From contig JAKSMA010000129.1 in the NCBI GenBank assembly GCA_024400895.1, positions 1 to 6,974 of the forward strand: a stretch of 6,974 bases of DNA, read 5' to 3'. Positions 1 through 6,784 of this stretch are shown in pieces; the first letter of the stretch is position 1, and each line of letters begins with the position of its first letter. The stretch comes from Muribaculaceae bacterium. Its GTDB lineage: Bacteria; Bacteroidota; Bacteroidia; Bacteroidales; Muribaculaceae. The notes under the pieces were generated by a model, which had not been told where the DNA came from, made no database searches, and saw only the letters and a program-made list of their open reading frames with translations. The position numbers and the translations under genes were made by a program.

Positions 1-1151
1 ACCGCATGCCCCTCGCTGATGCCAACATCAAATGTGCGAGATGGCATAGTCTCCTGAAGCATCGACACCGATGTACCCGAAGGCATGGCGGCTGTAATAC
101 CCACAATTTTATCGTTCTTTTCGGCCAATTCCACCAATGTGTGGCCAAACACATCTTGATATTTCAAAGGTTTGCCTGTAGGGTCGCCCACCACACGCTC
201 TCCTGTTTCTTCGTCGAATTTGCCTGGAGCATGCCATACCGATGGGTCTTCCTCCGCTGGCTTGTAACCCTTTCCTTTACGAGTGTGAAGATGCACAATC
301 TTAGGACCGGTCATTTCTTTCACGTCAGTGAAGGTTTTCACCAATTGCACCACATCATGTCCGTCAAACGGGCCAAAATAGCGTATGTTCAAACCCTCAA
401 AAATATTTTGTTGCCCCGACAAGAGCGACTTCATCGCATTATTAAAGCGCAGCACCAATCCTTTGCCCTTATCGGAAATCACATGCCTTCGGCGAAGGAA
501 CTGATATGCTTTATAACGCACATTGTTGTAGCGCTTCGATGTGGTGAGTTTTGTCATATATGCACTCAGTGCTCCCACATTTTCATCAATCGACATATCG
601 TTGTCGTTGAGCACGATAAGCATATTGTTAGGATGCGACGACACATTGTTCAATCCCTCAAAAGCCAAGCCACCGCTGATTGAGGCATCACCGATAATGG
701 CCACAATCTTGCGTTGCTTGTCGGTGAGTTCCGACGCTATCGACATGCCAAGTGCAGCAGAAATACTGTTGCTTGCGTGACCAGCCATAAATGTGTCGTA
801 CTCACTTTCGCTTGGATTGGGGAAACCGCTCAAGCCGCCCATAGTGCGATTCTCATAGAAACGGTCGCGACGACCAGTGAGAATCTTATGTGCATACGCC
901 TGATGGCCCACATCCCACACCAGTCGGTCGTTTGGTGTATCGAACACATAATGCAATGCTACATTAATCTCCACAGCGCCCATGCTCGAAGCAAAGTGAC
1001 CAGGGTTGCTCGAAAGAAAATGAATGATAAATCGGCGTAATTCCTCACACACTTTAGGCAACTGATTCACGTCAAGCCTACGCAAATCGGCTGGACTATC
1101 AATTGCTGCAAGCAGTGGAAAATTCTGACTAATATATTCGTTATCCGACAT
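1..1151 (-). CDS. dxs: 1-deoxy-D-xylulose-5-phosphate synthase, N-terminal 383 residues (3' end outside window)
   Basis: This cytoplasmic enzyme condenses pyruvate with glyceraldehyde-3-phosphate, using thiamine diphosphate, to give DXP, the first step of the MEP isoprenoid pathway; DXP also feeds thiamine and pyridoxal synthesis. I translated the minus strand from ATG at 1151-1149; the frame stays open to the window edge. Visible family motifs are [13 protein letters not shown] (49-61, with the active-site His52), [18 protein letters not shown] (79-96, His83), the cofactor motif GDASISGG (154-161) with NDND at 182-185, and [10 protein letters not shown] (374-383), which carries the catalytic Glu (Glu380). 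The first motif position reads GDA rather than the GDG of Escherichia coli; I believe this is common in Bacteroidales. The pyrimidine-binding domain starts near 330 and the transketolase C-terminal domain is missing. The family is usually 620-640 residues, so about 60% is present. The start is followed by a good match to the family N-terminus and has no Shine-Dalgarno motif. Confidence 0.96.
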   Translation of the reverse strand, partial: MSDNEYISQNFPLLAAIDSPADLRRLDVNQLPKVCEELRRFIIHFLSSNPGHFASSMGAVEINVALHYVFDTPNDRLVWDVGHQAYAHKILTGRRDRFYENRTMGGLSGFPNPSESEYDTFMAGHASNSISAALGMSIASELTDKQRKIVAIIGDASISGGLAFEGLNNVSSHPNNMLIVLNDNDMSIDENVGALSAYMTKLTTSKRYNNVRYKAYQFLRRRHVISDKGKGLVLRFNNAMKSLLSGQQNIFEGLNIRYFGPFDGHDVVQLVKTFTDVKEMTGPKIVHLHTRKGKGYKPAEEDPSVWHAPGKFDEETGERVVGDPTGKPLKYQDVFGHTLVELAEKNDKIVGITAAMPSGTSVSMLQETMPSRTFDVGISEGHA

Positions 1152-1154
1152 TTT

Positions 1155-1214
1155 TTATTTTTTTGTATCAACTTCGGTGTCAATCGTGATTTTCAAACCC
1201 TTCACTTGAACCAT
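1155..1214 (-). CDS. Possible 19-codon leader ORF or tail of a broken small gene, directly before dxs
   Basis: ATG at 1214-1212 opens a frame reading MVQVKGLKITIDTEVDTKK, with a stop only 3 bases before the dxs ATG. That spacing would allow translational coupling. The string is charged and coding-like, and its codons look ordinary. It also overlaps, one frame away, the end of the CxxC-containing frame that stops at 1202. The two would join into one continuous protein if a single -1 shift occurred around 1204-1214. I cannot tell a leader peptide, a decayed gene and chance apart from this sequence alone. Confidence 0.25.
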   Translation of the reverse strand: MVQVKGLKITIDTEVDTKK

Positions 1215-1354
1215 TCAAGATAATAAGCCATCCATAACAAATGTAAACCATTGTACAACGGAATGTTACAAGATTTGCACGCTAATTCAACACCTTCAAT
1301 GTTTTCTTCAATTTCATTTAGTGAATGAAGCAGCGCATTTTCGCTGTCATTCAA
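1202..1354 (-). CDS. Unrecognised short open frame with Cys residues in the dxs leader (possibly not a gene)
   Basis: The minus-strand frame ending in TGA at 1204-1202 encodes an acidic stretch followed by ACKSCNIPLYNGLHLL, then an aromatic end. Read from TTG at 1354 it gives 50 residues. The frame stays open upstream to GTG 1453 / ATG 1450 (83 codons). In the longer version a second pair (CYIC) appears, giving CX2C-X26-CX2C, a spacing that zinc ribbons can have. However, the upstream part is A/T-rich, and a -7 promoter-like box lies inside it, so that part is probably not coding. No family is recognised. It may be a small gene, part of a frameshifted one together with the frame at 1155-1214, or chance. 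Confidence 0.2.
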   Translation of the reverse strand: MNDSENALLHSLNEIEENIEGVELACKSCNIPLYNGLHLLWMAYYLEWFK

Positions 1355-1358
1355 CTTG

Positions 1359-1366
1359 CAAATATA
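1359..1366 (-). promoter_or_regulatory. Candidate -7 box of the dxs promoter
   Basis: The minus strand reads TATATTTG, an exact match to the Bacteroidota primary sigma -7 consensus TAnnTTTG. No clear TTTG -33 element lies 19-21 bases upstream, which lowers confidence. Transcription from here would give dxs a leader of about 200 bases. Confidence 0.45.
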
Positions 1367-1510
1367 ACAAAAATTATGCCATTTTTCACCTTTTTTTCTC
1401 CGAAAATGACTTAAAAAAAATTCACCTCCCCACATTATATATAGCAACATCACTGAACAGCACTGGCAAAAACTGCTTTCACGCCATCTAAAACCACACC
1501 CACAAAAAAC

Positions 1511-1544
1511 GACGAAAGCGAGGTGTTAGGTCCTCGCTTTCGTC
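1511..1544 (-). terminator. Rho-independent terminator of the OmpA-family gene
   Basis: Perfect 13-bp inverted repeat: GACGAAAGCGAGG (1511-1523) and CCTCGCTTTCGTC (1532-1544) around an 8-base loop. On the minus strand the stem is followed by GTTTTTTG, the expected U tract. It lies 23 bases past the OmpA-family stop codon and separates that gene from dxs, so the two are probably not one operon. Confidence 0.92.
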
Positions 1545-1567
1545 AATATTCTGTATACTGATAATTT

Positions 1568-2377
1568 TTATTCTATCATGTTTGAATTACCGTAGGTTTC
1601 GGTTTCGGCAGATTGCACTGGCGCTTCTTCAGAGTGGCGCACTGTCGATGGTGCAGCAGGTCTCGCAGCTGGAGCGCTGTACTCATCATCCACATTGTGG
1701 GTAACAATAATTTCCACACGGCGGTTCACTGCACGACCATCGGCGGTGTTATTGTCGCCTATCGGATGCTGGTCGGCACAGCCTTTGCAGAATATTTGAT
1801 TAGCAGGAACGCCCTTCTTAATCAAGTAAGCCTTAACCACTTGAGCGCGTTCTACCGACAGGCGGCAGCGTTCATTATAGGTGCCAAAATTATCGGTATG
1901 TCCGTAGATTTCAGCACATGCGGTTGGGTCGTTCAAGAGTTTCACTGCCACACGGTCGAGAGCACTCTTTGCGCCACCATCAAGTTTGGTTTTGCTCTGG
2001 CCATAATAGATGCAGTTGTCGCCACGGCGACTCACACGAGCGCCACTTGGGCGAGCTTCGTCACTCATATACACTTCTTCTGCGCGTTGCTCAGCTTTCT
2101 TGTCTCTGTCGCTACCGATTGCGGCGCCCAAAGCAGCACCAGCCACTGCACCTACAGCAGCACCAAGAAGCGAATTATCGCGGCGGTGATAACCATAGCC
2201 AAACAATGACCCAACAAATGAACCTGCCTGAGCTCCAGAAACGGCTCCCACCACAGCGCCCTTTGTCTGATTGCTCGCATCTGGATCGGAAAGCACTGCC
2301 CATTGAGCCAAGCCACAACTTGTAGTCGAGCTCAATAATAATGAGCAGCATACTATAGGAAGTAAAAATTTCTTCAT
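1568..2377 (-). CDS. OmpA-family lipoprotein with glycine zipper (peptidoglycan-binding)
   Basis: Predicted 269-residue envelope lipoprotein that would hold the outer membrane to the cell wall. Residues 1-20 are a lipoprotein signal peptide (MKK, hydrophobic core, TTS) with Cys21 as the likely lipidated residue. Residues 40-89 form a glycine zipper, with repeated GxxxG/GAAxG spacing in two blocks split by a short basic stretch YHRRDN (63-68). The OmpA-like domain spans about 122-226. It keeps GHTDNFGTYN (159-168) and LSVERA (173-178), whose Asp162 and Arg177 match the family's diaminopimelate-binding pair, and ends in NRRVEIIV (218-225). A Pro/Ala/Glu tail follows. I chose ATG 2377 over ATG 2389 because it puts MKK directly before the signal core. 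The OmpA domain has extra cysteines (122, 154, 171, 197, 200), which is unusual. It appears to be a single-gene transcript with its own promoter and terminator. The family is well supported; the exact role is inferred. Confidence 0.93.
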   Translation of the reverse strand: MKKFLLPIVCCSLLLSSTTSCGLAQWAVLSDPDASNQTKGAVVGAVSGAQAGSFVGSLFGYGYHRRDNSLLGAAVGAVAGAALGAAIGSDRDKKAEQRAEEVYMSDEARPSGARVSRRGDNCIYYGQSKTKLDGGAKSALDRVAVKLLNDPTACAEIYGHTDNFGTYNERCRLSVERAQVVKAYLIKKGVPANQIFCKGCADQHPIGDNNTADGRAVNRRVEIIVTHNVDDEYSAPAARPAAPSTVRHSEEAPVQSAETETYGNSNMIE

Positions 2378-2447
2378 AATTATTCTCAATTTTTAAATTC
2401 CGGATTTATGACTGACAAAATCACAAATCGTTTAATCTATTGTCCTA

Positions 2448-2455
2448 CAAATTTA
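2448..2455 (-). promoter_or_regulatory. Candidate -7 box of the OmpA-lipoprotein promoter
   Basis: The minus strand reads TAAATTTG, matching TAnnTTTG, with a TTGT about 21 bases upstream as a possible -33 element. A leader of roughly 65 bases to ATG 2377 would result. A second match, TAATTTTG (2466-2459 on the minus strand), lies just upstream and could be the one used instead. Confidence 0.5.
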
Positions 2456-2593
2456 GTGCAAAATTATGAAAATCACACAATAAACTCACAAATTAGCGAT
2501 TATTCATCACAAATCGACCATCTTTGCAATCGTTTAACCTCGCTAACGAAAAAATCATTCGCCACATTATGTCATTACCTCAAAAAAAAAGAT

Positions 2594-2601
2594 TATCTTT
2601 G
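2594..2601 (+). promoter_or_regulatory. Candidate -7 box of the malic enzyme promoter
   Basis: TATCTTTG matches TAnnTTTG and lies 64 bases before the chosen ATG at 2666. No good TTTG is seen 19-21 bases upstream. Its presence inside the longer open frame supports the internal start for the malic enzyme. Confidence 0.5.
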
Positions 2602-2665
2602 TATGCGTGTTTACACACGCGCCCTACAAGACATAAAACATACAAGTATTACAAACACTATAATT

Positions 2666-4954
2666 ATGACCAAAATCACAAAAAAAATGGCACTTGATTA
2701 TCATCACATGGATGATAAGCCAGGTAAAATTTGTGTGGTACCGACTAAACCGTACCAATCTCAAAACGACCTTTCGTTAGCCTATTCCCCTGGTGTAGGT
2801 TTCCCTTGCCTTGAAATCAAAGACAACGCCGACGATGTGTACAAATACACCAACAAGGGCAACCTTGTGGGCGTGGTCTCTAACTGCACAGCTGTGCTTG
2901 GCTTGGGCGACATCGGCCCTCTTGCCGGAAAACCCGTAATGGAAGGCAAAGCTTTGCTTTTCAAGATTTTTGCTGGTCTCGACAGTTTTGATATCGAGCT
3001 CGACGAAAAAGACCCGGAAAAGTTTATTGCTGCAGTCAAAGCCATTGCCCCTACCTTTGGCGGTATCAATCTTGAAGATATCAAGGCGCCTGAATGCTTC
3101 GAAATCGAACGCCGACTGAAAGAGGAATGCGACATCCCTATCATGCACGACGACCAGCACGGCACCGCCATCATTTCGGGTGCAGGCCTCATCAACGCTC
3201 TTGAAATTCAAGGCAAGAAGGCCAAAGACGTGAAACTCGTGGTGAATGGCGCTGGTGCTGCGGCTATCTGCTGCACACGACTCTACATGCAACTCGGCGT
3301 GAAGAAAGAAAACATCGTGATGTGCGACAGCCGTGGCGTTATCACCACCCGTCGCGAAAAACTCACCGAGCAGAAGAAAGAATTTGCCACCAATCGCAAA
3401 ATCGAAACTTTGGCCGAAGCAATGGTGGGTGCAGATGTGTTCTTGGGACTCTCTGTGAAAGATGTGGTCACCCCTGAAATGATTCAGTCGATGGCCGACA
3501 AGCCTATCGTTTTCGCATTGGCTAACCCCGACCCCGAAATCGAATACTCTAAGGCTATAGCTTCTCGCCCCGACCTCATTTTCGCCACCGGACGAAGCGA
3601 TTATCCTAACCAAATCAACAATGTGCTTGGTTTCCCTTACATCTTCCGTGGCGCTATCGACTGCGCTGCCACCGAAATCAATTCGGCTATGGAACTTGCT
3701 GCAGTTCACGCTATCGCAGATTTGGCGAAGAAGACCGTGCCACCTGTTGTGAATGCGGCCTACAAGATGAACAACCTGAAGTTCGGCCCTCAATACATCC
3801 TGCCAAAGGCACTCGACCCTCGTTTGATCGAAACCGTTTCTACCGCTGTGGCTAAGGCAGCTATGGAATCGGGCGTGGCACGTCGCCCTATCGCCGACCT
3901 CGACGCTTACCGCTCTGAATTGCGTAAGGTGCTCGGCTACGACGACAAGTTGCTCCGCCGCTTCACCGACACCGCGAAAAACTCGCCAAAACGCGTGGTT
4001 TTCGCTCAAGCCAACACCGACAATATGCTTCAGGCTGCTGTTGAGTCCTACAAGAGTGGCATCTGCTTCCCTATCCTTCTCGGCAACGACGAAATGATTG
4101 CGAAGCGCGCCAAGAAACTCGACCTCGACCTCAAGGGCATCACCATCGTCAACCCTCGCCACGACAGAGAAGAACGCCGTCGTGCTCGATATGCAAAGAT
4201 GCACATGAACAAGCACCAGCGCGATGGTATCAACCTCACCGAAGCCACCGAAAAGATGTTCGACCGCAACTACTTCGGCATGATGATGGTGGAAACTGGC
4301 GAAGCCGATGCATTCATCACTGGCACATTCGCTGGCAGCGGCAACACTGTGAAGATTGCTAAGGAAGTGATTGGCATCAAGCCTGGATTCAAGCACTTTG
4401 CCACTCTCCACATCCTCAACACCAAGCGAGGCACCTTCTTCCTGGCCGACACTTCTATCAACCACGAGAATTCTACCGAAGAACTCGTCGACATCGCTCG
4501 CCTCACCTACGATGCAGTGAAATACTTCGCCCACTACCCTGTGATGGCTATGCTTTCTTACAGTAACTTCGGTTCTAACCCAGAGCATGGTCCTATCGAA
4601 ATTCACGAGGCTGTGGAAATTCTCCATCGCGACTATCCCGAAATTTCGGTAGATGGTGAAATGCAAGTGCAATACGCTCTCAACAAGCAATTGCGCGACA
4701 AGCAATTCCCATTCAATAAAATCGTGGACAAGGATGTGAACACGCTCATCTTCCCTAACCTGAGCGCTGCCAACACCGTGTTCCAGATGCTCCTCGAAAT
4801 GGGCGCTGCCGAAATCGTTGGTCCTATCCAAATCGGTTTGAACAAGCCTATCCACTTCACCAGCATCGACACTTCTGTTCGCGACATCGTCAACCTCACC
4901 ACCATGGCGGTTATCGACGCAAATGTCTACGAAAAAACCAGCATCAAGAAGTAA
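2666..4954 (+). CDS. maeB: NADP-dependent malic enzyme, MaeB type with C-terminal PTA-like domain
   Basis: Cytoplasmic enzyme that decarboxylates malate to pyruvate, reducing NAD(P)+. The 762 residues match the usual length of two-domain MaeB proteins. Malic domain motifs: LAYSPGV (38-44, proton-donor Tyr40), GKPVMEGKA (88-96, Lys95), [11 protein letters not shown] (135-145) and HDDQHGTA (161-168), which supply metal-binding acids (Glu137, Asp138, Asp162 or Asp163). The dinucleotide-binding fold shows VVNGAGAAA (192-200), and FALANPDPE (283-291) and GFPYIFRGA (322-330) are also typical. From about 428 a phosphotransacetylase-like domain runs to the end ([12 protein letters not shown] 551-562, LSYSNFGS 630-637, DGEMQ 663-667). 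At the place where true Pta has the catalytic SRG the sequence reads SID (733-735), so this domain is probably regulatory, as in other MaeB proteins, where acetyl-CoA binds. The frame is open back to 2408, but those 86 codons are AT-rich, unlike the family, and contain the promoter box. ATG 2666 gives the family-like [14 protein letters not shown] rather than NAD is inferred from the family. Confidence 0.96.
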   Translation: MTKITKKMALDYHHMDDKPGKICVVPTKPYQSQNDLSLAYSPGVGFPCLEIKDNADDVYKYTNKGNLVGVVSNCTAVLGLGDIGPLAGKPVMEGKALLFKIFAGLDSFDIELDEKDPEKFIAAVKAIAPTFGGINLEDIKAPECFEIERRLKEECDIPIMHDDQHGTAIISGAGLINALEIQGKKAKDVKLVVNGAGAAAICCTRLYMQLGVKKENIVMCDSRGVITTRREKLTEQKKEFATNRKIETLAEAMVGADVFLGLSVKDVVTPEMIQSMADKPIVFALANPDPEIEYSKAIASRPDLIFATGRSDYPNQINNVLGFPYIFRGAIDCAATEINSAMELAAVHAIADLAKKTVPPVVNAAYKMNNLKFGPQYILPKALDPRLIETVSTAVAKAAMESGVARRPIADLDAYRSELRKVLGYDDKLLRRFTDTAKNSPKRVVFAQANTDNMLQAAVESYKSGICFPILLGNDEMIAKRAKKLDLDLKGITIVNPRHDREERRRARYAKMHMNKHQRDGINLTEATEKMFDRNYFGMMMVETGEADAFITGTFAGSGNTVKIAKEVIGIKPGFKHFATLHILNTKRGTFFLADTSINHENSTEELVDIARLTYDAVKYFAHYPVMAMLSYSNFGSNPEHGPIEIHEAVEILHRDYPEISVDGEMQVQYALNKQLRDKQFPFNKIVDKDVNTLIFPNLSAANTVFQMLLEMGAAEIVGPIQIGLNKPIHFTSIDTSVRDIVNLTTMAVIDANVYEKTSIKK

Positions 4955-4983
4955 TTATCGCTCGCATTAGCGCAACTAATAAA

Positions 4984-5019
4984 AAACTCGCAGGGCACGT
5001 GAAAACGCCTTGCGAGTTT
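4984..5019. terminator. Intrinsic terminator after malic enzyme, possibly bidirectional
   Basis: A 13-bp stem pairs AAACTCGCAGGGC (4984-4996) with GCCTTGCGAGTTT (5007-5019), with one G-T wobble and a 10-base loop. On the plus strand it is followed by CTTGTTTCTG, 29 bases after the malic enzyme stop. On the minus strand the stem is followed by TTTATTAGTTG, so it may also end transcripts of the convergent HU-LysM gene, which stops about 105 bases away. The U tracts are imperfect in both directions. Confidence 0.8.
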
Positions 5020-5124
5020 CTTGTTTCTGTCAATCCCTGAACGCCATAATACATTCAGAACCTGTTGACCCGTTGACTATGAAAGTCCAAATATTGCCAT
5101 TTGGCCCTAATGCACTTTCTGGGG

Positions 5125-6471
5125 TTATTTCTTTTGAGCGAGCTGATTGAAAATTTCGGCTTGCTTCTTCTTGGCGGCAGCAATGCCGGCAGCGTCGCCT
5201 GGCGTTACGCCATATTTGCTCAATTCTGGTATGCGGAGCACTGCACCCACAGGAATGGCGTTAGGATTAGGATATTTCGCCTTGTTTTCCTCGTAGATAT
5301 ACACCCAGTATTTGTCTGAACCATAGTGCTTTCGGCTCATCTTATACAGGTTGGTGCCGCCCTTTATCGTGTCAGACGAGCCGCCACCCACAGCGCTTGC
5401 CTTTGCAGCCTCGGCTTTCTTCTTTTCTTCCTCTGCCTTAAGGCGCTCTTCTTCAGCCTTTTTCTGTTCCTCTTCCAGTTGCTTCTGTTGCTCTTCAGCG
5501 GCCTTCTGCTCCTCGGCGGCGGCACTACTCTCGTTCCGGGCAAGGTCTTCCTTCGCACCTGTTTCGCTCTTCACCGAGTCGACCGCGCCGCTTTCTGCCA
5601 CCTGCTCCGTTTTGGCCTTATCGCCATTCTTGAAGCCTTTCATCAAAAACATTCGGTAAGCAAACAGCGTGACCACCAACGTGGTAACCACGCCCACCAA
5701 AAAGCCCTCAAACAGCGAGCGGCGAGTGATGCGGCGCTTGTCTTTCTCTTGCACCACACGATCATCGGCCAATTCTTCGCTCACGAAGCCAGCCATTTCG
5801 CCATCATCAGTTTCTTCCGATTCTCCTGGTTCGCCATCAGCCTCAGCCACAGGCTCTTCGGCAGGAACAATTTCTGCTTCAGCAGGCACCTCTGCTTCAG
5901 GTTCTTCTTCAACCACAGGCTCTTCTTCAGCAGCAGGCTCTTCATCAACTGCCTCTTCCACAGCAGCCTCAGGCTCAACAGCAGGCTCTTCTTCTGGAAC
6001 TACAAACGCTGGTGGCGTCACCACTTCCGAGGCATCTTCAGCAACTTCTTCTGGAGTTTCGGCTTCCATTTCCACTTCCACATCTTCGTCTTCGCCCAAT
6101 TTTTCAAACTCGCCAGCATCGATAGCGGCAAGTTGCTCATCGGTCACGTCGTCGTCGAGAATCTCCGTTTCAAAGTGCATAAAAGGCTGGTTCACAGCGT
6201 CTGCCAAGTCCTTATCAGGAGCAAACGACAGCTTCTTATGCCCCGGTATCTCAATTTCTTCGCCCGTGTTCACATCCACGCTTTTGCGTGCGCTCACTTC
6301 TGTGAGCTTGAAAGTGCCAATGCCTTTCACCTTCACGCTCTCGCCATCGATGAGCGACTGCGAAATGGTGGCAAACAGTTCTTTGAGAAACAGTTCGCTC
6401 ATGCGCTTCGAGGTGTTGGCAATCTGCGCCACATGCTCCACGAGTTCTGGAAAAGTTATCTTATTGTTCAT
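5125..6471 (-). CDS. HU-domain / single membrane segment / LysM-domain protein
   Basis: 448-residue multidomain protein, read in order. Residues 1-95 are an HU/IHF-type DNA-binding fold (VKVKGIGTFKL 46-56, TGEEIEIP 69-76, LADAVN 89-94). Residues 101-240 are an acidic Glu/Pro/Ala linker, with about 40% Asp+Glu across 121-230. A basic cluster KDKRRITRR (243-251) precedes one hydrophobic segment (about 253-277). Residues 315-360 are a Glu/Lys/Ala/Gln helix like the TolA spacer. Residues 368-415 are a LysM domain (LYKMSRKHYGSDKYWVYIYE 375-394, ending in VLRIPEL 410-416), followed by an Ala/Lys tail. Positive residues before the segment predict that HU and the acidic linker are cytoplasmic and LysM is periplasmic. 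The tip of the HU arm, normally RNP, reads VDV (65-67). The gene lies 22 bases after the 90-aa HU gene and is probably co-transcribed. HU and LysM are clear from sequence; tethering of DNA to membrane and wall is inference. No established gene symbol is known to me. Confidence 0.93.
   Translation of the reverse strand: MNNKITFPELVEHVAQIANTSKRMSELFLKELFATISQSLIDGESVKVKGIGTFKLTEVSARKSVDVNTGEEIEIPGHKKLSFAPDKDLADAVNQPFMHFETEILDDDVTDEQLAAIDAGEFEKLGEDEDVEVEMEAETPEEVAEDASEVVTPPAFVVPEEEPAVEPEAAVEEAVDEEPAAEEEPVVEEEPEAEVPAEAEIVPAEEPVAEADGEPGESEETDDGEMAGFVSEELADDRVVQEKDKRRITRRSLFEGFLVGVVTTLVVTLFAYRMFLMKGFKNGDKAKTEQVAESGAVDSVKSETGAKEDLARNESSAAAEEQKAAEEQQKQLEEEQKKAEEERLKAEEEKKKAEAAKASAVGGGSSDTIKGGTNLYKMSRKHYGSDKYWVYIYEENKAKYPNPNAIPVGAVLRIPELSKYGVTPGDAAGIAAAKKKQAEIFNQLAQKK
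5849..5994. repeat. Imperfect short repeats coding for the acidic Pro/Glu linker
   Basis: The nonamer AGGCTCTTC occurs at 5851, 5917, 5935 and 5983, in phase with the HU-LysM reading frame on the minus strand, where it encodes repeated Glu-Glu-Pro units. Such degenerate repeats can expand or contract by slippage, so linker length may vary between strains. Confidence 0.6.
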
Positions 6472-6493
6472 ATTTTATTCTTTCTTAATGGAA

Positions 6494-6766
6494 TTACTTC
6501 AGGCGATTCTTCAGCACGTTGCTCACCTTGAACGTGACAGCCACCTTTGGCGGTACGAGCATTCGCTTGCCGTTGCTCGGGTTGACAAGCACACGTTCGT
6601 TTTTTTTCTTCGCCTCAAAGGTGCCGAAGCCAGGAATCGCCACGCTGTCGAGCTCGCCGCAGCGGCTCTTCACCACTTCGGCAAAAGCCTCGAGCAACTT
6701 TGCCACATCTCCCTTAGTTCTGCCCAGATTTCCTGAAACCCTTTCCAAAAGTTCCTTATTATCCAT
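6494..6766 (-). CDS. HU-family DNA-binding protein (90 aa)
   Basis: Small nucleoid-associated protein expected to act as a dimer that bends DNA. Its 90 residues are the standard HU length. Residues 1-45 form the helical dimerisation part. PGFGTFEAKKK (45-55) is the family signature around the first strand of the body, and the beta arm contains VNPSNGKRM (61-69), keeping the Asn62-Pro63 tip that wedges between base pairs in HU-DNA complexes, although the preceding Arg is Val61. The C-terminus VSNVLKNRLK matches the closing helix. I used ATG 6766 rather than the upstream ATG at 6787, because MDNKELLERV is the usual HU opening and the upstream codons overlap the promoter zone. It is the first gene of a probable two-gene unit with the HU-LysM protein. 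Whether it is a general HU or the dedicated partner of its neighbour cannot be decided here. Confidence 0.95.
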   Translation of the reverse strand: MDNKELLERVSGNLGRTKGDVAKLLEAFAEVVKSRCGELDSVAIPGFGTFEAKKKNERVLVNPSNGKRMLVPPKVAVTFKVSNVLKNRLK

Positions 6767-6784
6767 AATAGTAAATTTAAACCA

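Noticed and set aside
6..1040. Plus-strand open frames over the dxs region
   Set aside because: They are antisense to dxs, whose motifs are unambiguous; the translations are low in family-like content.
1613..2325. Plus-strand open frames over the OmpA-lipoprotein gene
   Set aside because: They are antisense to a gene with a clear signal peptide, glycine zipper and OmpA domain, bounded by its own promoter and terminator.
2777..4855. A 692-codon open frame antisense to the malic enzyme
   Set aside because: Its translation is His/Val/Phe-rich, matches no family I know, and lies fully inside a confidently identified gene; it is explained by codon bias on the opposite strand.
5087..5104. Small hairpin CCAAAT/ATTTGG just past the HU-LysM stop
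   Set aside because: Only 6 bp, AT-containing and without a T tract on the minus strand; too weak to call a terminator.
5971..6330. Possible CRISPR-like or tandem repeat array
   Set aside because: The repeats are short, degenerate and in phase with codons of the acidic linker; no constant repeat-spacer spacing.
5326..6736. Long plus-strand open frames, one very Ser-rich and one Phe/Leu-rich, opposite the HU genes
   Set aside because: They mirror the Glu/Ala/Lys-rich codons of the HU-LysM gene on the other strand (GAA/GAG read as TTC/CTC and shifted frames). No domain, no start signal.
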